Below are positions 1 through 12,034 of a stretch of DNA of 64,000 nt, one piece after another. The notes beneath the pieces are model-generated. The model was given only the letters and a program-made list of their open reading frames with translations, ran no database searches and had not been told where the DNA came from. Made by a program: the position numbers and the translations under genes. The first letter of the stretch is position 1, and the number at the start of each line of letters is the position of its first letter. Source of the DNA: Welwitschia mirabilis (lineage: Eukaryota > Gnetophyta > Gnetopsida > Welwitschiales); assembly GCA_051453625.1 (NCBI GenBank), contig JBOZIK010000001.1, forward strand, positions 153,031,399 to 153,095,398. The letters are read 5' to 3'.

Positions 1-169
1 TTAGGGAAACTTAGATGAAGAAATGGTGACATGGAAAAATTAACTAAGTGAAAATGGCAAGTAAGGAAATGATATGACATTTTTGAAAATTTTTGATTAA
101 GTTTAATAATTAAGCATTAAAATTAAAAAAAAAGGTAAAAATGGAGGCCATACCCTATAACCAAAATTA

Positions 170-187
170 AACTTTGTCCTCAAAGTT
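170..187 (-). other. Athila-family inverted-repeat motif
   Basis: A perfect 7-bp inverted repeat, AACTTTG-TCCT-CAAAGTT. On the minus strand it is followed by a T-rich, G-containing stretch ending near GGGTATGG. Clear equivalents occur at 60,916-60,933 (minus) and 51,189-51,206 (plus), each a few hundred bases before the 3' LTR; the element at 37.5-44 kb keeps only the GGGGGTATGG part, at 42,505-42,516. Its position suggests a transcript end, packaging or plus-strand priming role, but the function is unknown. Confidence 0.6.
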
Positions 188-453
188 ACAAAAGATTAAA
201 AAATTGAATAAAAACTTTTGAGAACAATTTTTAAAGCATTAAAAAGATTTTTACATTACATACCTAACATACTAGGATAGAAAATGATTTTTGATGTAAG
301 TATTTATAGGGAGAATAAAAATGCAAACTTTTAATCTATTACACAAAAATAGTACATCACACTTTAAAAGCATTGAAAAACATTACACTAAGTTACACTG
401 AAATGTAATTTTAACTAAATTATCTCCTATGAGAAATCAAGCACTCTAAGTTT

Positions 454-712
454 TTGTTTATCTCCTTCTATGCTTGTGATCTTATCTTCATCTTGTCTTA
501 TAATTTTCTAATCCAAGTTTTATGTTTGTGTGATACATACTCTGAGAAAGTCTCATGGGATGAGGAAGAAGTAGATGGAGGAGGTGAAGGAGGGGAAGAA
601 AAAGGAGGAGGATGTGATGATTCTTCAATAGTCTTCTTGCCTTTGTAGTGAGTAGTTGAAGATACATATAGAGTGATATAGGGAGGAATAGATTAGAGAG
701 GAGAAGGTTCAT
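454..712 (-). pseudogene. Proline/serine-rich low-complexity segment
   Basis: The minus strand is pyrimidine-rich and one frame reads as a Pro/Ser-rich stretch (about 530-640) after a Lys/Arg-rich piece (about 650-760). It lies inside the Athila-like relic between the tandem repeats and the inverted-repeat motif, where some Athila elements carry an extra, env-like or unknown ORF. No domain is recognised. It could equally be simple pyrimidine-rich DNA that happens to be open. Confidence 0.25.
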
Positions 713-1739
713 GATGGATTTCTTCTTTTGCTTGCTAAAGTTCTTCTTGTTCTTCTTACTATTTCTATTCCTATTGTTTCCTTGAAATCTAATCTTATTT
801 CAGCACTTCTAGACTTGAGTAATTTTTTGGGGTGTGATGGTTTCTATGTAGGCTCACTTCCCACCTTCACAATATAATGTTTGGCATAAGGTATTGCATA
901 GGATATCTGAAATAAGGCATGATAGAGGAAGGTTACTTTTTTTACCTACATGATTATTAACTGTCCTAAACAAAAGCTTAGCTATGTCAAAGAGTTTGTT
1001 GGCCTGGATGATTCTTATAAGATCTAAATAACTAACATAGGCATGTGTAACATAAGAGGTAACCATTACATTTTAAATGATAAATCTAAACAACACAAGC
1101 TAATTTTTGTATAAAAACTTAGAAGGTAAAGTTCTTCTCTATTTGAAGCATATTCTACATTTGAAGTTTGACAAAAGTATGACAATGTTTTTACTAAAAG
1201 ATATGGAAGATGATTAGATTAATTTACACCTAAAAATACTTAAAATCAGTTAAGAAAATGGTAAATGAAGTGCGATGTATGCGAGAATGGAATAACTAGG
1301 GGTTTTCATCATTATAAGAAGCATTCTTGTAGAACCCTAAAACTTTCTTGGGATATTAAAATGCATTTTCTTCCTTTAGCAGGTAATTACATCCTATTAT
1401 TTTAATTTGAAAAAGATAAAATGGGGTGTACATGTCTAGAAACTAGCTAAAAATACCTTCATTAATGAAGGCATATTGTCTCCCATTCATGACTTTTGGA
1501 GAATAGCAAGAGAAATAGCAAAATGCACGGAAAGAAATTGATGATAGGGTTGAGATGAAAAAAATGAAAGAGGAAGATTAAGATGGTATGGAAAAATGAT
1601 TTTAGAAGAAAATTTAATGGAAGATTAGAAGTAATAAGTAACCTGTGAAAATGATGATAAATCCTAAAAGTACAGAGAAGGGAGAATGTGAACATGTCAA
1701 TCCTTTCATAGCCTCCAGTCATGGTGTAAGGTACCATAT

Positions 1740-2640
1740 CCAGTCGTTAATGGTATTCAATACCTCCTCCACACTGGTGAGCTCTACACCACCTCGAAAC
1801 CTCACTTTTAGATAGCCCCCAAATACCAAAGTAGTTTCGAAATGCAAGGAGATCCTCTTTATTCAATAGGAAAAAGAGATTTCATGATGATTCAAAAGTG
1901 ATTACTCCAAGAAGCCATAGATGCACTTTTAGATAACAATAGAGATTTTAAATATCGAACTACTTTTTTGGCTTCACTAAATTAATGCTTATTTTCCATC
2001 ATGAAATTAGTATCTTTCATTGGAAATACTCTGAAAAGTTTTCTAGACACTATGGTTATAGAAGTATAGTCATTGCATATATGCTTCTATTAATCTTATA
2101 ACCATTGAAGTAGAGCAGAAACCTAAAAGATCTAATAGAAGAAACCATCCATCTCCGTATATACGAAGTGTACTGGCACATAGAGGAATCGATTGGGAAT
2201 TCAAACAACCTCGGGTAATAACTCACCAACTCCTCTCGATAACGCAAACTCGATGTGGTAACTATGTGGGCAAACTCAATGCTAGAACTGGCCTTGATGC
2301 ACAGGAACTGTGTGGACAAACTCGATGCGGCAACTATGTGGGTTGGGGAAGTACGTATAAATGTACCCCCTACAAGGTTGATCTCCATAACCTGTAGTTG
2401 GAACAAAGTAGCCTACTAGCTAATCGCTAGGTCAGTGTATTCTCCCCTCCTATGTGGTGGTAGAAAAGCGCTCATGCTACTTGGGGCATTTACCAAGGGT
2501 GCAATACCCCCATATAGTTGTTCGCAACTAGTTCATGGCAAGTAGTTGCTACAGGCTCACGGGTTCTATAGTTACAGGACTAGCATACGTAGCATGCAAG
2601 AACTTCATGCAAAAGAGTAACAAATGGTGGTGATTGCAGT
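1740..2640. other. CpG-retaining, GC-richer insert of unknown origin
   Basis: This segment differs sharply in composition from its surroundings. I count about 15 CpG dinucleotides in 2,140-2,600, while neighbouring stretches often have none in several hundred bases. It falls within the extra DNA that the left Athila-like relic has relative to the right copy. It contains a 25-base near-repeat (2,246-2,270 and 2,318-2,342, 72 bp apart, so in frame). It is probably a later insertion or captured sequence that has not been deaminated. No known family was recognised. Confidence 0.5.
2056..2406 (-). CDS. Unrecognised 116-codon ORF in the CpG-retaining insert
   Basis: An uninterrupted frame of 116 codons starting at an ATG, unusual here because nearly all old frames are broken. 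The protein begins MFQLQVMEINLVGG, has an internal 24-residue-spaced repeat of the form HIV-x-x-SSL, a basic/aromatic middle and a hydrophobic end. No signal peptide, catalytic motif or known domain is evident. The low stop density may only reflect the higher GC content of the insert. Whether it is translated is unknown; a fragment of a captured gene is possible. Confidence 0.2.
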   Translation of the reverse strand: MFQLQVMEINLVGGTFIRTSPTHIVAASSLSTQFLCIKASSSIEFAHIVTTSSLRYREELVSYYPRLFEFPIDSSMCQYTSYIRRWMVSSIRSFRFLLYFNGYKINRSIYAMTILL

Positions 2641-2788
2641 GAGAATTAATAGAGGCATCAATATTCTATGATGTGGCTATAGAGTGACAGGGAACAGTAA
2701 TGATATAGACAAAGAAATAAAATCATGTTGTAGGATGATGGAAAAGGGAGACAAGAATGAGGATATTATAGATGTAAAAAGAAACTAT

Positions 2789-2833
2789 AACCATTGGATT
2801 TTTTAAATGATTTAATGGTCAAGATGAATTATC
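2789..2833. promoter_or_regulatory. Short promoter-like inverted motif
   Basis: Contains ACCATTGGATT followed some 15 bases later by AATGGTCAAGAT, so CCATT and AATGG form a short inverted pair. Similar CCNTTGGAT/AATGG words recur upstream of plant genes and in MITE-like repeats. It lies upstream, in the minus sense, of the 2,056-2,406 ORF. The link is suggestive only. Confidence 0.2.
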
Positions 2834-3239
2834 CATGGATTGAGGCATGAATCAATAATGAAAAATACAATTGTATTTTTAAGATGTATTTTTTGTTTAA
2901 TAAACCATAGCTAAAATTACATTTTTAGGGAAGGAAAAAATATAAAATTTAATGAAAAACATCTTTTACACATCCATGTATTCTAAAAGATAGATTACCT
3001 AGATTGATGGCCATATTTATTGTAATTTTTTAAATTTTATTCTAATTCAAAAGTGTGCTGCATTATCAAGCAAATACAATATCCTCTAAGTAAACCTGTA
3101 AGAAATAAAACATTATTTAAGAAAATTCTCAAGTACACATGTTAAACAAAAGTAAATACATAAGCATCTGCCAATTCCACCATTTTTATTCCACCTTACA
3201 TTTTTCTATAATCATGCCTTATTCCTTGTTTCAAGAATT

Positions 3240-4000
3240 TATTATCTAATTGGGCATCTAATGGTGTGACATCTCCTTCCAATAGAGTTAAGCATGTTTA
3301 TGAATGAATAAGTCAGGGTTGCATTGCCAATGAACATTTATAGCCTTGATGTAGTTGAACATGTTATAAATTAAATCATTAGAGCTGCATTACAAGCGAG
3401 CATCCATAGCTTCAANNNNNNNNNNNNNNNNNNNNNNNNNNNNNNNNNNNNNNNNNNNNNNNNNNNNNNNNNNNNNNNNNNNNNNNNNNNNNNNNNNNNN
3501 NNNNNNNNNNNNNNNTTAAATCATTAGAGCTGCATTACAAGCGAGCATCCATAGCTTCAATGCAGTTAAATAAACCCAATTATTAATGATTAGTAAAGAA
3601 TGTTATCTTGAAGAGGAGATATTTTATCTCCTTTTAATCATCCTTCTCATTTCAATACAGAGTAATACACATAAAAGGATCATTGGTGCATTAGCCTAAT
3701 CAAGATAATTCTTATCCCTATAAAATGCTTTGAAAATAATTAACTTAGTATGAAAGTAGANNNNNNNNNNNTCTAACTTAATTTAACCACATTTTACATT
3801 TGGAAGACCTTAAGTGAAACTTAACTTTAACAAGTTAACTTGAAAATAAGCAAAACCTTTTTTCAAAAAACTACAGATAAGCTTAAATTCTACCTAGTTT
3901 GAAATGACAAAGTGATCATTTATTAATGATTTATTCTAATTAAGGGTTATTAACTAGGATCATCTGATCTAAAGAATTTGTAGATAGATGGAGGAGAAGG
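3240..4000 (-). repeat. Athila 3' non-coding cassette with two 66-bp units
   Basis: Two tandem units start at 3,318 (GTTGCATTGCC) and 3,384 (GCTGCATTACA), 66 bp apart. The same pair with a 65-bp period is found at 61,656/61,721 (same strand) and inverted at 41,309/41,374 and 50,505/50,570. Similarity extends beyond the units: the GATTAGGCTAA neighbourhood near 3,690 matches 50,380 inverted, and 3,900-3,990 matches 62,080-62,160. A 100-N gap (3,416-3,515) interrupts unit two, so the true unit number may be higher. An 11-N gap lies at 3,761-3,771. Confidence 0.8.
3371..3560. other. 100-N gap with identical 45-bp flanks
   Basis: Bases 3,371-3,415 are repeated exactly at 3,516-3,560, with exactly 100 N between. 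This is what unmerged overlapping contig ends look like, although a third 65-bp unit collapsed by the assembler would give a similar picture. Confidence 0.75.
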
Positions 4001-4949
4001 GTGGTTGATGGATTTTATTAATAGGAGTGAAAATGAAAGGGCTAAGGCGACGATGGCTTATTTGATGGTAAGGGTGAAATTTTGGCTTTCCTACCTAAAA
4101 ATGTTTAAAATAGTGATTATACAGGTGGAAATGCTCATGAGGTTTGAAATGAAAAAGGGCATTAAGCATGAATATTTTTAACATTTTAAAGCCAAAATTT
4201 TTTCTAAAAGAAAGATCTAATCTAAAATAATATCCTAATTTAAAATCACACAATAAAGATAAAACATTTTCAAGGCTTCTCCTAAGGTATTACATACGTG
4301 AAGGCTTCAAATAATGAATGCAATGTCTAAATGATGTATCAAAATTATATAACACATTCAAAGATGAGAGAGAATCCTAATAAATGTTTATGCATGAATC
4401 CATAAAATATAGAGGAACATTAGTAATAAAATTAATTCATTTGAAATAAAACATCTTCCAACCATTAGCCTATTCATGTCTACTCAACAATTCATGCAAG
4501 ACATTATGTTTGGTTGAAGATAAAGGTGCATTGAAAACCTTTGAAGAAGGTGAATTTTTATCAAAGAAAGATGGTTAAAAAAGGTGAATATGGTTTGTCT
4601 TCCTCATTAAGATTTAAGTCTTAGTCAAAAGGTAAAGATAAGTATGACATACAATTCAAGATGTCATTGAGAAAAAGATTATTCAAATAATGGATTATAA
4701 AAAGGCTCTTGGTTAATTTTCTTTTCCTTATTAAGGTTCTTTAGGTATTATTACTTAATTGGTTATGCAGGCGATAAATGTTGTGGCTCAAATAAATCAA
4801 TGTCATTTATTTCATTTATGTTACCTATGGATTCACCCTTTGTTATGTAACATTTAGGTTTTTCTTCTTTAAAAATTATTTTCTCACTTGTTACTGATTA
4901 ATTATCATCATCTAAATTCTTTAATTCTACTCTAGAATATAATCTAGAT

Positions 4950-5700
4950 GAATCTTGATGTTTAGTCTTTAAAGAATGTCTAAATTTAAGATCTTCTTGG
5001 ATTTTCTAAAAGGTTTTATTATGGGCTTCTTTAAGGGTCTCTTCGTCATTCCTAGGGGATATGGTTTGGATGTTATTACTTCCATTCTCATTAATCCTTT
5101 CAAAGTTTTTAAATCTTATAGTTTCACAGAATGTGCAAAGTTTTCTTCTTCTTGTTATTGGTTAAAGATTCAAAGGAATTAATTATTAGTTTTGATCATT
5201 TGTTGAATAAATTGCTTGAGATTTTCAGTGATTTTATTAATGGATTCTTCCAAAGATTGAGCATGAGTTCAAAGTGTGTTAGAAGAAGGTTAAGAATTAC
5301 CTTCTAAACATATCTAAAAGGTATCCTCAAAGGAAGGTAAGGGAGATTGTTGAAAAAATGAAAATAACAAGTATTGATTAAATGATGAGGGATATTAAAA
5401 TGGAAATGAAGGTAAGGATTAAAGGATGATGAATACGAGGTTGACAGTAAAGGATAAGAATTATAAGGGGTGAAGGAAGGCATAAGATTAAAATCCTATG
5501 GATTGACATAAGGATTTTGAAATTTAAAGTTATAAAGAGATTAATCATATTATGGATGGGATTAAGGATACTCTTTAAAGGTCTATATAGGTTAGAGGAA
5601 GTATTCTATATTCATTTAAATTGATGATGAGTATAAAGACTATAGGGATAGATAGGTTGAAAATTAGAAGATGTTTGAAATGAGTTAGGAGATCAACTCA
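4950..5700 (-). pseudogene. Athila-like gag C-terminal relic
   Basis: Minus-strand frames give a stretch rich in Asn, Pro, Tyr, Phe and Ser (about 5,700-5,380), then a short amphipathic segment of the form SFEDTFQ...LEESINKITENLKQF (about 5,335-5,190), then a segment near 5,130 that aligns by eye with the A-x-x-LRSG region near the end of Athila Gag. Athila-type Gag ends with exactly this order (low-complexity linker, helical LED..L..L segment, then the region leading to protease). The frame is broken by stops and shifts. No RT follows before the 3' repeats. The plus-strand frame at 4,976-5,182 is a shadow. Confidence 0.45.
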
Positions 5701-6299
5701 TTATCAAATGATCAAGAAATAGGTTACAATTTAGGCCTAAGTTCATGTTTTTTAGAACTTTCATAGTTTTCAAGGAAGGTTGTAAGCAAAAATGTTTTAG
5801 AGAGTTAAGACAAAGTCATAGTCCAAGTTACAGATTGCTTAAAGTTAAAAGTCTGGTAGTACCAATGAGGGAAGGTGACAATGTCAATTTAGTTAAGCAA
5901 AATAGATTGAAAAAAAAAGAGTTCAATTTTAGAGTAGTGCAAAAGGTTTCAAGTTATAATGTCTAAGAAAAAGATAACAAAAAACCTAAAACAACTGTAT
6001 TTTTATGAAAAATTTAACTTATGAAATTAATCTAAATGTTTTTAGTTTTTTCTTAGAAATTTTAAATAAAACTTGACAGAAATGAAAAATTTACAAAAAA
6101 TTTACAGATCTCTTAAAAACATAAAATACACAAAACAAATAATTACAGTTTAGTTCATTTTGTAATCATGATCTTAGGTTTGGTTGCATCTTTAAGAAAG
6201 TCATTAGATTATAATATAAAATATTAGATATAACAATGAAGTTTCAGTTGTTAGAAAAGATAATCAAACTCAATAATTTTAACCAGTTTAGGTTTTACT

Positions 6300-7534
6300 A
6301 AAAATGGATATATGCCTACCACTAAAAGGAAAAGAAAGCACATAAAACAAAATAGAAAAGGATTAATTTAGGTATCATTAGAAAGAGGACTAATATCCAC
6401 CACTATAAAATAAAATCTAACTAAAAATTACAAGAACAAAACTCATGCACTTTTGAAAAAATTACCATGTTAATATGTCATTAACAACAATACTAAAATA
6501 TAATCATATCTTTGTAATACTCTAGATTTATCTAATTTTACACTCAAAGTCATTCTTCCATAGGAATATATGTGGTAACTTTAATTTAAAAAACATGAAA
6601 ATTTTACTTGTAATAAACACTCAAACAAAAGTAAAAATTAGAAATTTAAGAGAAGAAGTAATCTTCGATCAATGTTGTAAGGAAACAAAAATGTTCAAAG
6701 GATTTAGTAATTTATCTAACTCTGCTCCTTTATTCTAATGATTTCTATATCCTAAAACTTGAAGATCCAGTGAGATTCACCTAAAAATTGCTAATTCCAA
6801 ATGATTTTGTAATAATAATAAAAGAATAAAACACACTTAGATTTAGCCTTGTTTGAATTTTACTACTGCCAAATTAATGTGTAATAATAATGAAAGGGTT
6901 TAAAATAGTTCTTAGATTAAAATCTGAAATAAATATACATTACATCAATTAAAGAAGAAGGAGAAGAAGAACTTCTCAACTAGCCTTAAATTATCTTGCC
7001 CCCAAGAAAGAGTGTCAGAGTACCATGACATCCTAGCCTTTTAGTCTTCCCCACATTAAGCTAACTAAAAAATGTTTATAATGGATTCTCAAGGCCCTTT
7101 TATAGATGAGGAAAATCTTGGGGACTTATGTCATGATTGCATTAGTTGGTGGTTATATAAGAGAGGTTACTTAAGTGCGGTTACATAAGGAGGAAGTTAC
7201 AATTTTTTGTATGTAGCCATAAAGAAGGATTTCTTTATGTTCAATTGCAAGAAGGATGATGACCTATCTTATGATTGATGATGATTCTATCAACAGATGC
7301 TATGCCATGTATCTTTCATGTAGTCATCCTCGTTATCATCACATGTCACTGCAACATCTCATTTCATACTTCCGCCATGTATCACCAGAGTTTAAGATGA
7401 AATCTGATTCATGTCCAACTGATCCCATAACTTAATTGTAATACAATTCATTAATTAATATAGAAACATAAGATTTTGAGCATTCTGACTTAGAAGACCA
7501 ATGACACTGATAGTCCTAGATGGTGGCACCAACA
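6300..7534 (-). repeat. LTR-like segment of the left Athila-like relic
   Basis: On the minus strand this starts with TG (complement of 7,533-7,534), has a TATA box at 7,095-7,105 (CTATAAAAGGG) and then a transcript-leader-like stretch with a CTTCTTCT-rich run near 6,960. The bases around the TATA (TCTATAAAAGGGCCTTGAG on minus) match those in the LTR at 46,344-46,362. TG-to-TATA spacing of about 430 bp is within the 360-615 bp seen in the sister LTRs. The 3' edge and PBS were not fixed. The TG end is not clearly homologous to the other LTR starts, so the upper boundary is uncertain. Confidence 0.45.
7095..7105 (-). promoter_or_regulatory. LTR TATA box
   Basis: CTATAAAAGGG on the minus strand, with flanks shared with the LTR promoter at 46,345-46,355. 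It probably once drove the left Athila-like element. Confidence 0.55.
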
Positions 7535-7729
7535 TTGTGTGCTAGAGATTATCATAAGGTTTTATAAAGTTTTTTAAAATCCAGCAATAAACTTGCTAAT
7601 GTTAAGAAAAAGTTCATAATACCATGAAAAATAGTAAAAAGGGTAGAAAATATTAATACGTAATAAAATAATAGATTTTAATGTTTCTCTATATATCAAA
7701 TTAATCAATTAAACTTGTGTAGCATGTTA
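7535..7729. other. Spacer between two relics
   Basis: AT-rich DNA between the end of the chromovirus pol relic and the presumed Athila LTR edge. The chromovirus 3' LTR should be here but no match to the sequence above 12,053 was found, so it is deleted, displaced or too decayed to see. Confidence 0.3.
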
Positions 7730-8870
7730 ATTTTGTCATGAAAACATCCATGTAATCTTCACTTTAGAATCTTGCAGTTCCATGAGATCTTTAATTTTCT
7801 TTCTAGAATCTCTATTTATTTCTTTAGATAGTACATTATTCTAATATGTGTAAATCCTTCCAATTTAAAACATGTATTAAGTCAGATATATACTTCCTAG
7901 GAATGCACAAATTAAAAATATTATGTAAACGTTCTAATTTTATAAGAAGAGCTAACTCATGAGCTACTAGACTATCTTCCTTAGAACCTTAAATGGTCCT
8001 ATGTATCTAGGTGCTAGTTTGATTATTTTTACACATCTGGACATGTTTTCCATAGGTGAAACATTAATGAAAACATAATCACATACTTCAAATTCTAAGG
8101 GTTTTCTATGTATATCGGCATATTTCTTCCATCTAGTAACTAGTTGCCTTAATATTTTCTTAATTTCCATGTGATTTTTGAATTTTCTAATCATTTCTAG
8201 ATAAATGAAAAGATTATCATGAGGTTCATTTAATGAAGACAGAGTTCTATGTCCTCTACCATACAAATCCTCATAGGATGCCATTTTATTAAAGTTATAA
8301 TAACTATTTTTATGAGAAAATTCAATAAGATATATAACTCATCCAAATTATGAGGATGATCTAGTTTAGGAACATACACCAAGTCTTCTAACACCTAATT
8401 AATGCATTCAAGTTATTCATCTCTTTTAAGATGATAATATATGCTTAGATTTAACTCAGTACCTAGTGATTATTATAATGTTTATTAAAATTTAGAAGTA
8501 AAACAAGCATCCCAATTAAAGATAATCTTTTGAGACATTATGTGAAATTTAAATCTCTTTTAAATATATTCTTGTTTTTTTCTTATTTGAAATATTAGTA
8601 TTACTAACTAGAAAATGTGATACTTTTATTAATTGATCTAATAATGCCATAATTTCATCATGTCCTACTCTAATACGTAGCAATCTCCTAGTAAAATCCA
8701 TGCTAATAATATTCCATTTCCATTCAGGAATATCATGTGGTTGTAATTTTTTTACTTTTTCTATCATGTTATGCTTTAACTTGCTAATATGTAAGATACT
8801 TACTGACATAATGTAATACCTTCATTTCATACATAAGCCATCAAAACTACTTCGATAAATCATGATACAT
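7730..8870 (-). pseudogene. Integrase relic with chromodomain-like tail
   Basis: The segment 8,809-8,549 contains PEWKWNIISMDF and GHDEIMALLDQLIKVSHFL, the start of the catalytic core including its first Asp (MDF). The segment 8,284-7,967 contains YEDLYGRGHRT, then PLEFEVCDYVFINVSPM and APRYIGPFKVL, the standard end of the integrase in Tekay-like elements. Continuing below 7,967, a frame reads LERLHNIFNLCIPRKYISD and WKDLHIL, which leads into the chromodomain in this lineage. Stops and shifts occur between these blocks. Chromodomains in this group steer insertion to heterochromatin; this copy is inactive. Confidence 0.85.
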
Positions 8871-9450
8871 CTTGACATTACTAGGACATCTTAAATTTAT
8901 TATTATAGATTTCACTAAGATCTTTCATGAATTTTTACTTTTTGAAATATACAAATTTCCTTTAAATTTTATAAATCCATTAGAAGTAAATTAGAAATTA
9001 GCTTCTAGGATGATTTGCTCTAATTTTCTATATTTTATATAAGAAAAATACATCTTGTTGAAACTGTTGCTTAACATCTTTAAGCCATTCATGAGTAATA
9101 AGAGTTATAGATTTTTCATATCTCATCTACTTAATGGAGTGGTTATCTTATTTCATTTTTATTCATGGTACTTTATCTTAAAATCATAATTTTTAAGCAA
9201 CCCTATCCATATTCTTTACCTAACATTAAGTTATGGTTAACTAGATGTATGCTTTAAACTTTCATAATCAGTCAAAATTTTAAATTGCTTTTCATAAGAA
9301 TAGTATGCCAAATCTTATGTGCATGAACTACTATAACCAATTCTAGACCATGACTAAGATAATTATTTTTCATGAAGCATTAAGTGCCTTCTTCAAGTTT
9401 TGAAAATAATTTTTAACATTTATTTTTTTACATAAATGCCTTTTCATTTT
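8870..9450 (-). pseudogene. RNase H relic
   Basis: This lies between the RT and integrase relics where RNase H sits in every Ty3/gypsy pol. Individual motifs are blurred and the assignment rests mainly on position and spacing. Confidence 0.5.
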
Positions 9451-10150
9451 TAAACAAAGATCTCAGAGAAATCCTTTACAAACCTTTAGTAATAACTTGC
9501 TAATCCTAGAAAACTGCATACTTTAGTACATTGTTAGGTGTAATCCAAGTCAAAATGACTTCCACCATGGTTGGATCCACTTTAATCCTACTACTTATGA
9601 TGACATAATAATAAAGTTAATTTATGTTTTTTAGAAATCACACTTTCTTACATTAGCATACAATTGGTGTTCTCTAAGAGTCCATGAAACTATTCTTAAA
9701 TTGATATGCATGCTATTCCTTTGTTCTGGAGTAAATAAGAATATCATCAATGAAGACAATAAAAAATGTTAAAATAAGAATGAAAAATCTTGTTCATTAA
9801 GCTTATAAACATTGTTGGAGCATTTGTAAATCTAAAAGGCATAATGGAAGACTTGTTTCCATAATGTGTTCTAAGTGTAATTTTTGAATTGTCTTATTTT
9901 CTAACATGACGTTAATGATATCTTCACTTTAGGTATATTTGTAACAAATTATTTTCCTCTTTTAACTCAAAAAATGAGTCATCAATCCTTGGAAGTAGGT
10001 CTTTTTTTTTAATAGTAATCTTTTTCACTTGTCTATAATTTATGCAAAATCCTTAATATGCCATTTCCTTTCTCAACAAAAAGTATTAATGCTCCCCATG
10101 ATGAGGTATTAGGCATTTTAAATTCCTTATTTAGGAATTCTTGAAATTAT
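9450..10150 (-). pseudogene. Reverse transcriptase relic
   Basis: On the minus strand, SSWGALILFVEKGNG (about 10,105-10,060) corresponds to the SPWGAPVLFVKKKDG box. MPFRFTNAP (9,842-9,817) is the MPFGLTNAP box. An intact FIDDILI (about 9,757-9,737) keeps both Asp residues of the polymerase active site. The order and spacing are those of gypsy RT. Stops and frameshifts lie between motifs, so no active enzyme is encoded. Confidence 0.85.
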
Positions 10151-10950
10151 AGTTTAAGATCCATTATCTCATTAAGGGGTATTATATATGGTTCTTTAGA
10201 AATTGGGCTTATTTCAGGTAATATATTTATAGTAAATTCTGTCTCCATAACTAACGGCATACTAGGGAATTCATTTATAAATACACCTAGGTAGTTTTTG
10301 ATCACTATAATGGACTCTTTATTGGGTTATTCTACTATTAATATTTGTCAATAATGTCTGTTCCATGTTTTTTTTTTAAATAGCCATCTTTAATTATCTT
10401 TCCTTAAGAATTCTCTAAAAAAGAGGGGTTTAAATGTCTTAATATTTCTAATGATTTTTGTTAACATTATTCTTGGTTACTTTTTGAAAACATCATATAG
10501 TATCTTTATGTTGGTTCACCTAATCCATACCTAAAACAAAATCATAAGATCCCAAATATATTACAACAAAACCCTAAACAATGAATTATTCCCCCAAATT
10601 CACATTACATTTAGGAATTATTTGATTAACTAGCCTTCTTTACTAGTGTATACGTCAATCTCTAATTCATGTGATATTTTAATTTTTTATAATTTACATT
10701 CTTCCATACATTTAGAAGAAATAAAAAAAATGTGTATATGCACTATCAAATGAAACTAAGATAGATTTTTCCATTATTATACCTACTCCTTCTATTATTA
10801 TGGGTTGAAATGGTACTAATTGTGTATAGAATTCTATCCTAATCTTCTCTTGAGGTTTGTTTTATGATTTTAATACCATAAAGCTCATAGGTATTTTTTT
10901 TAGCAACAAAAACCTTTTTAAAGCATGGAATACCATAATTAAAACATATT
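10150..10950 (-). pseudogene. Protease/linker region relic
   Basis: Located between the gag zinc-knuckle region and RT, where the aspartic protease belongs. I could not recognise the active-site DSG/DTG triad with confidence, so this is positional. Confidence 0.35.
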
Positions 10951-11894
10951 CCGAGAGATGTACTATGATTTTTAGGACATTAACTTATCATGTGATCTTC
11001 ACTATAATAATAGTGAATACCTTTGAATCCTAGGTTTTTGCCACTATTCTCTTGAAATAAATTTTGACTATTTTTCCTATTAAGCTTCTTGATGCTCTAT
11101 GAAGGACCACCCTTTCTCAATTAATCCATTCATTTTGTAAATGACTTTTTAGTACTATTAATTTTATCAAACTATAGCATGCTAGGAGGAATATAAAACT
11201 TGTCTTTCTTTATTACTGCTTTTTCCTTTATTTGCATCTAATTCATTTTTGATATCTTTACCTTAAATATAACTTAAGCTAAAGTTTCAAGTTTGAATGA
11301 CAAAAACTTATCCTTAATTAAAAGATGTAGTTCTAATATAAAATGACTTGTCTTTCCCATCTCATTATTATTTAAATGATTTATAGAGTATACAAGAGAT
11401 AAAAATTTAGTTCCATACTAGAAAATTATCATATCTTCTTATTTGAGAGCATAAAATTCCTAATATTTTAATACTTTGAAGTGATTACCAGTGTATCTAG
11501 CTTAAAAACATTCTAAGAAGGCTTCATAAGTAAGCTCATATTTAGGATATTCCAACTTAGCTTGTTCATTTTTCCATGAAAGATATTAATAAGGTTATAA
11601 TAAATACATATTTATTTTTGTATCTTCCTTCCTCAAAATAGTTTTAAGTTTGAAATAGGTTACTAATCTTAGTAATCCATGCTTTATCCTCTATAGGATC
11701 TTCATAACCTTTGAACACTGTCGATCTCAGCTTTTGAAAGTTAACATCCATATTTTAAGTAGTATTTCTTATACCTTATCCATGAGCTTGCATAGTCTTT
11801 AGGAACTTACAAAAGGCTTACACCATTATCTAACCCATGTTAAGATAACTTTACATAAACTACTCATTTCTATAGGCTACTTTATTTGGTGCCA
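10950..11894 (-). pseudogene. Gag relic with degenerate zinc knuckle
   Basis: The likely start is the ATG at 11,894 (MAPNKVA). It is followed by VNFQKLRSTVFKGYEDP and an E/D-K-A-WITKISNLFQ segment (about 11,745-11,650), the typical opening of the retrotransposon Gag domain. Near 11,030-10,970 a stretch with H-x4-C remains of a CCHC knuckle, with Tyr where Cys is expected (TGT to TAT). Length is normal for the family. The reading frame contains many stops. Confidence 0.7.
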
Positions 11895-12034
11895 TCCTAA
11901 GTTGCTATAGTTAAAAGAAGATACTTTTATGTTTAATTAAGATCTATGCTTTCTACTTTTAATCTCTAATAATAACATGTTAATACCACTTATAAACATG
12001 CCTACCACTATTTTTAATGTATTTATCTAAACCT

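Larger units (their letters stand above)
1..7534 (-). mobile_element. Athila-like LTR retrotransposon relic, left copy
   Basis: Read on the minus strand this holds, in order, an LTR-like segment with a TATA box (about 7,534 to 6,300), a gag-like relic (about 5,700 to 4,950), a 3' region with 65/66-bp tandem units (3,318-3,600) and the short inverted-repeat motif at 170-187. The 3' part matches the minus-strand relic at 59.4-64 kb in the same order, and matches the plus-strand elements at 37.5-44 and 45.7-52.8 kb. The match to the last internal bases before the LTR continues to the left edge, so the 3' LTR should begin just outside the window. No RT or integrase relic was seen. About 2.4 kb of extra DNA sits between about 0.8 and 3.2 kb compared with the right-hand copy. 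Outer boundaries are inferred. Confidence 0.6.

Noticed and set aside
7500-7540. TGGTGGCACCAACA as a possible PBS on the plus strand
   Set aside because: The TATA box and leader-like sequence nearby are on the minus strand, so an LTR edge there is the better reading, although the palindromic word fits both.
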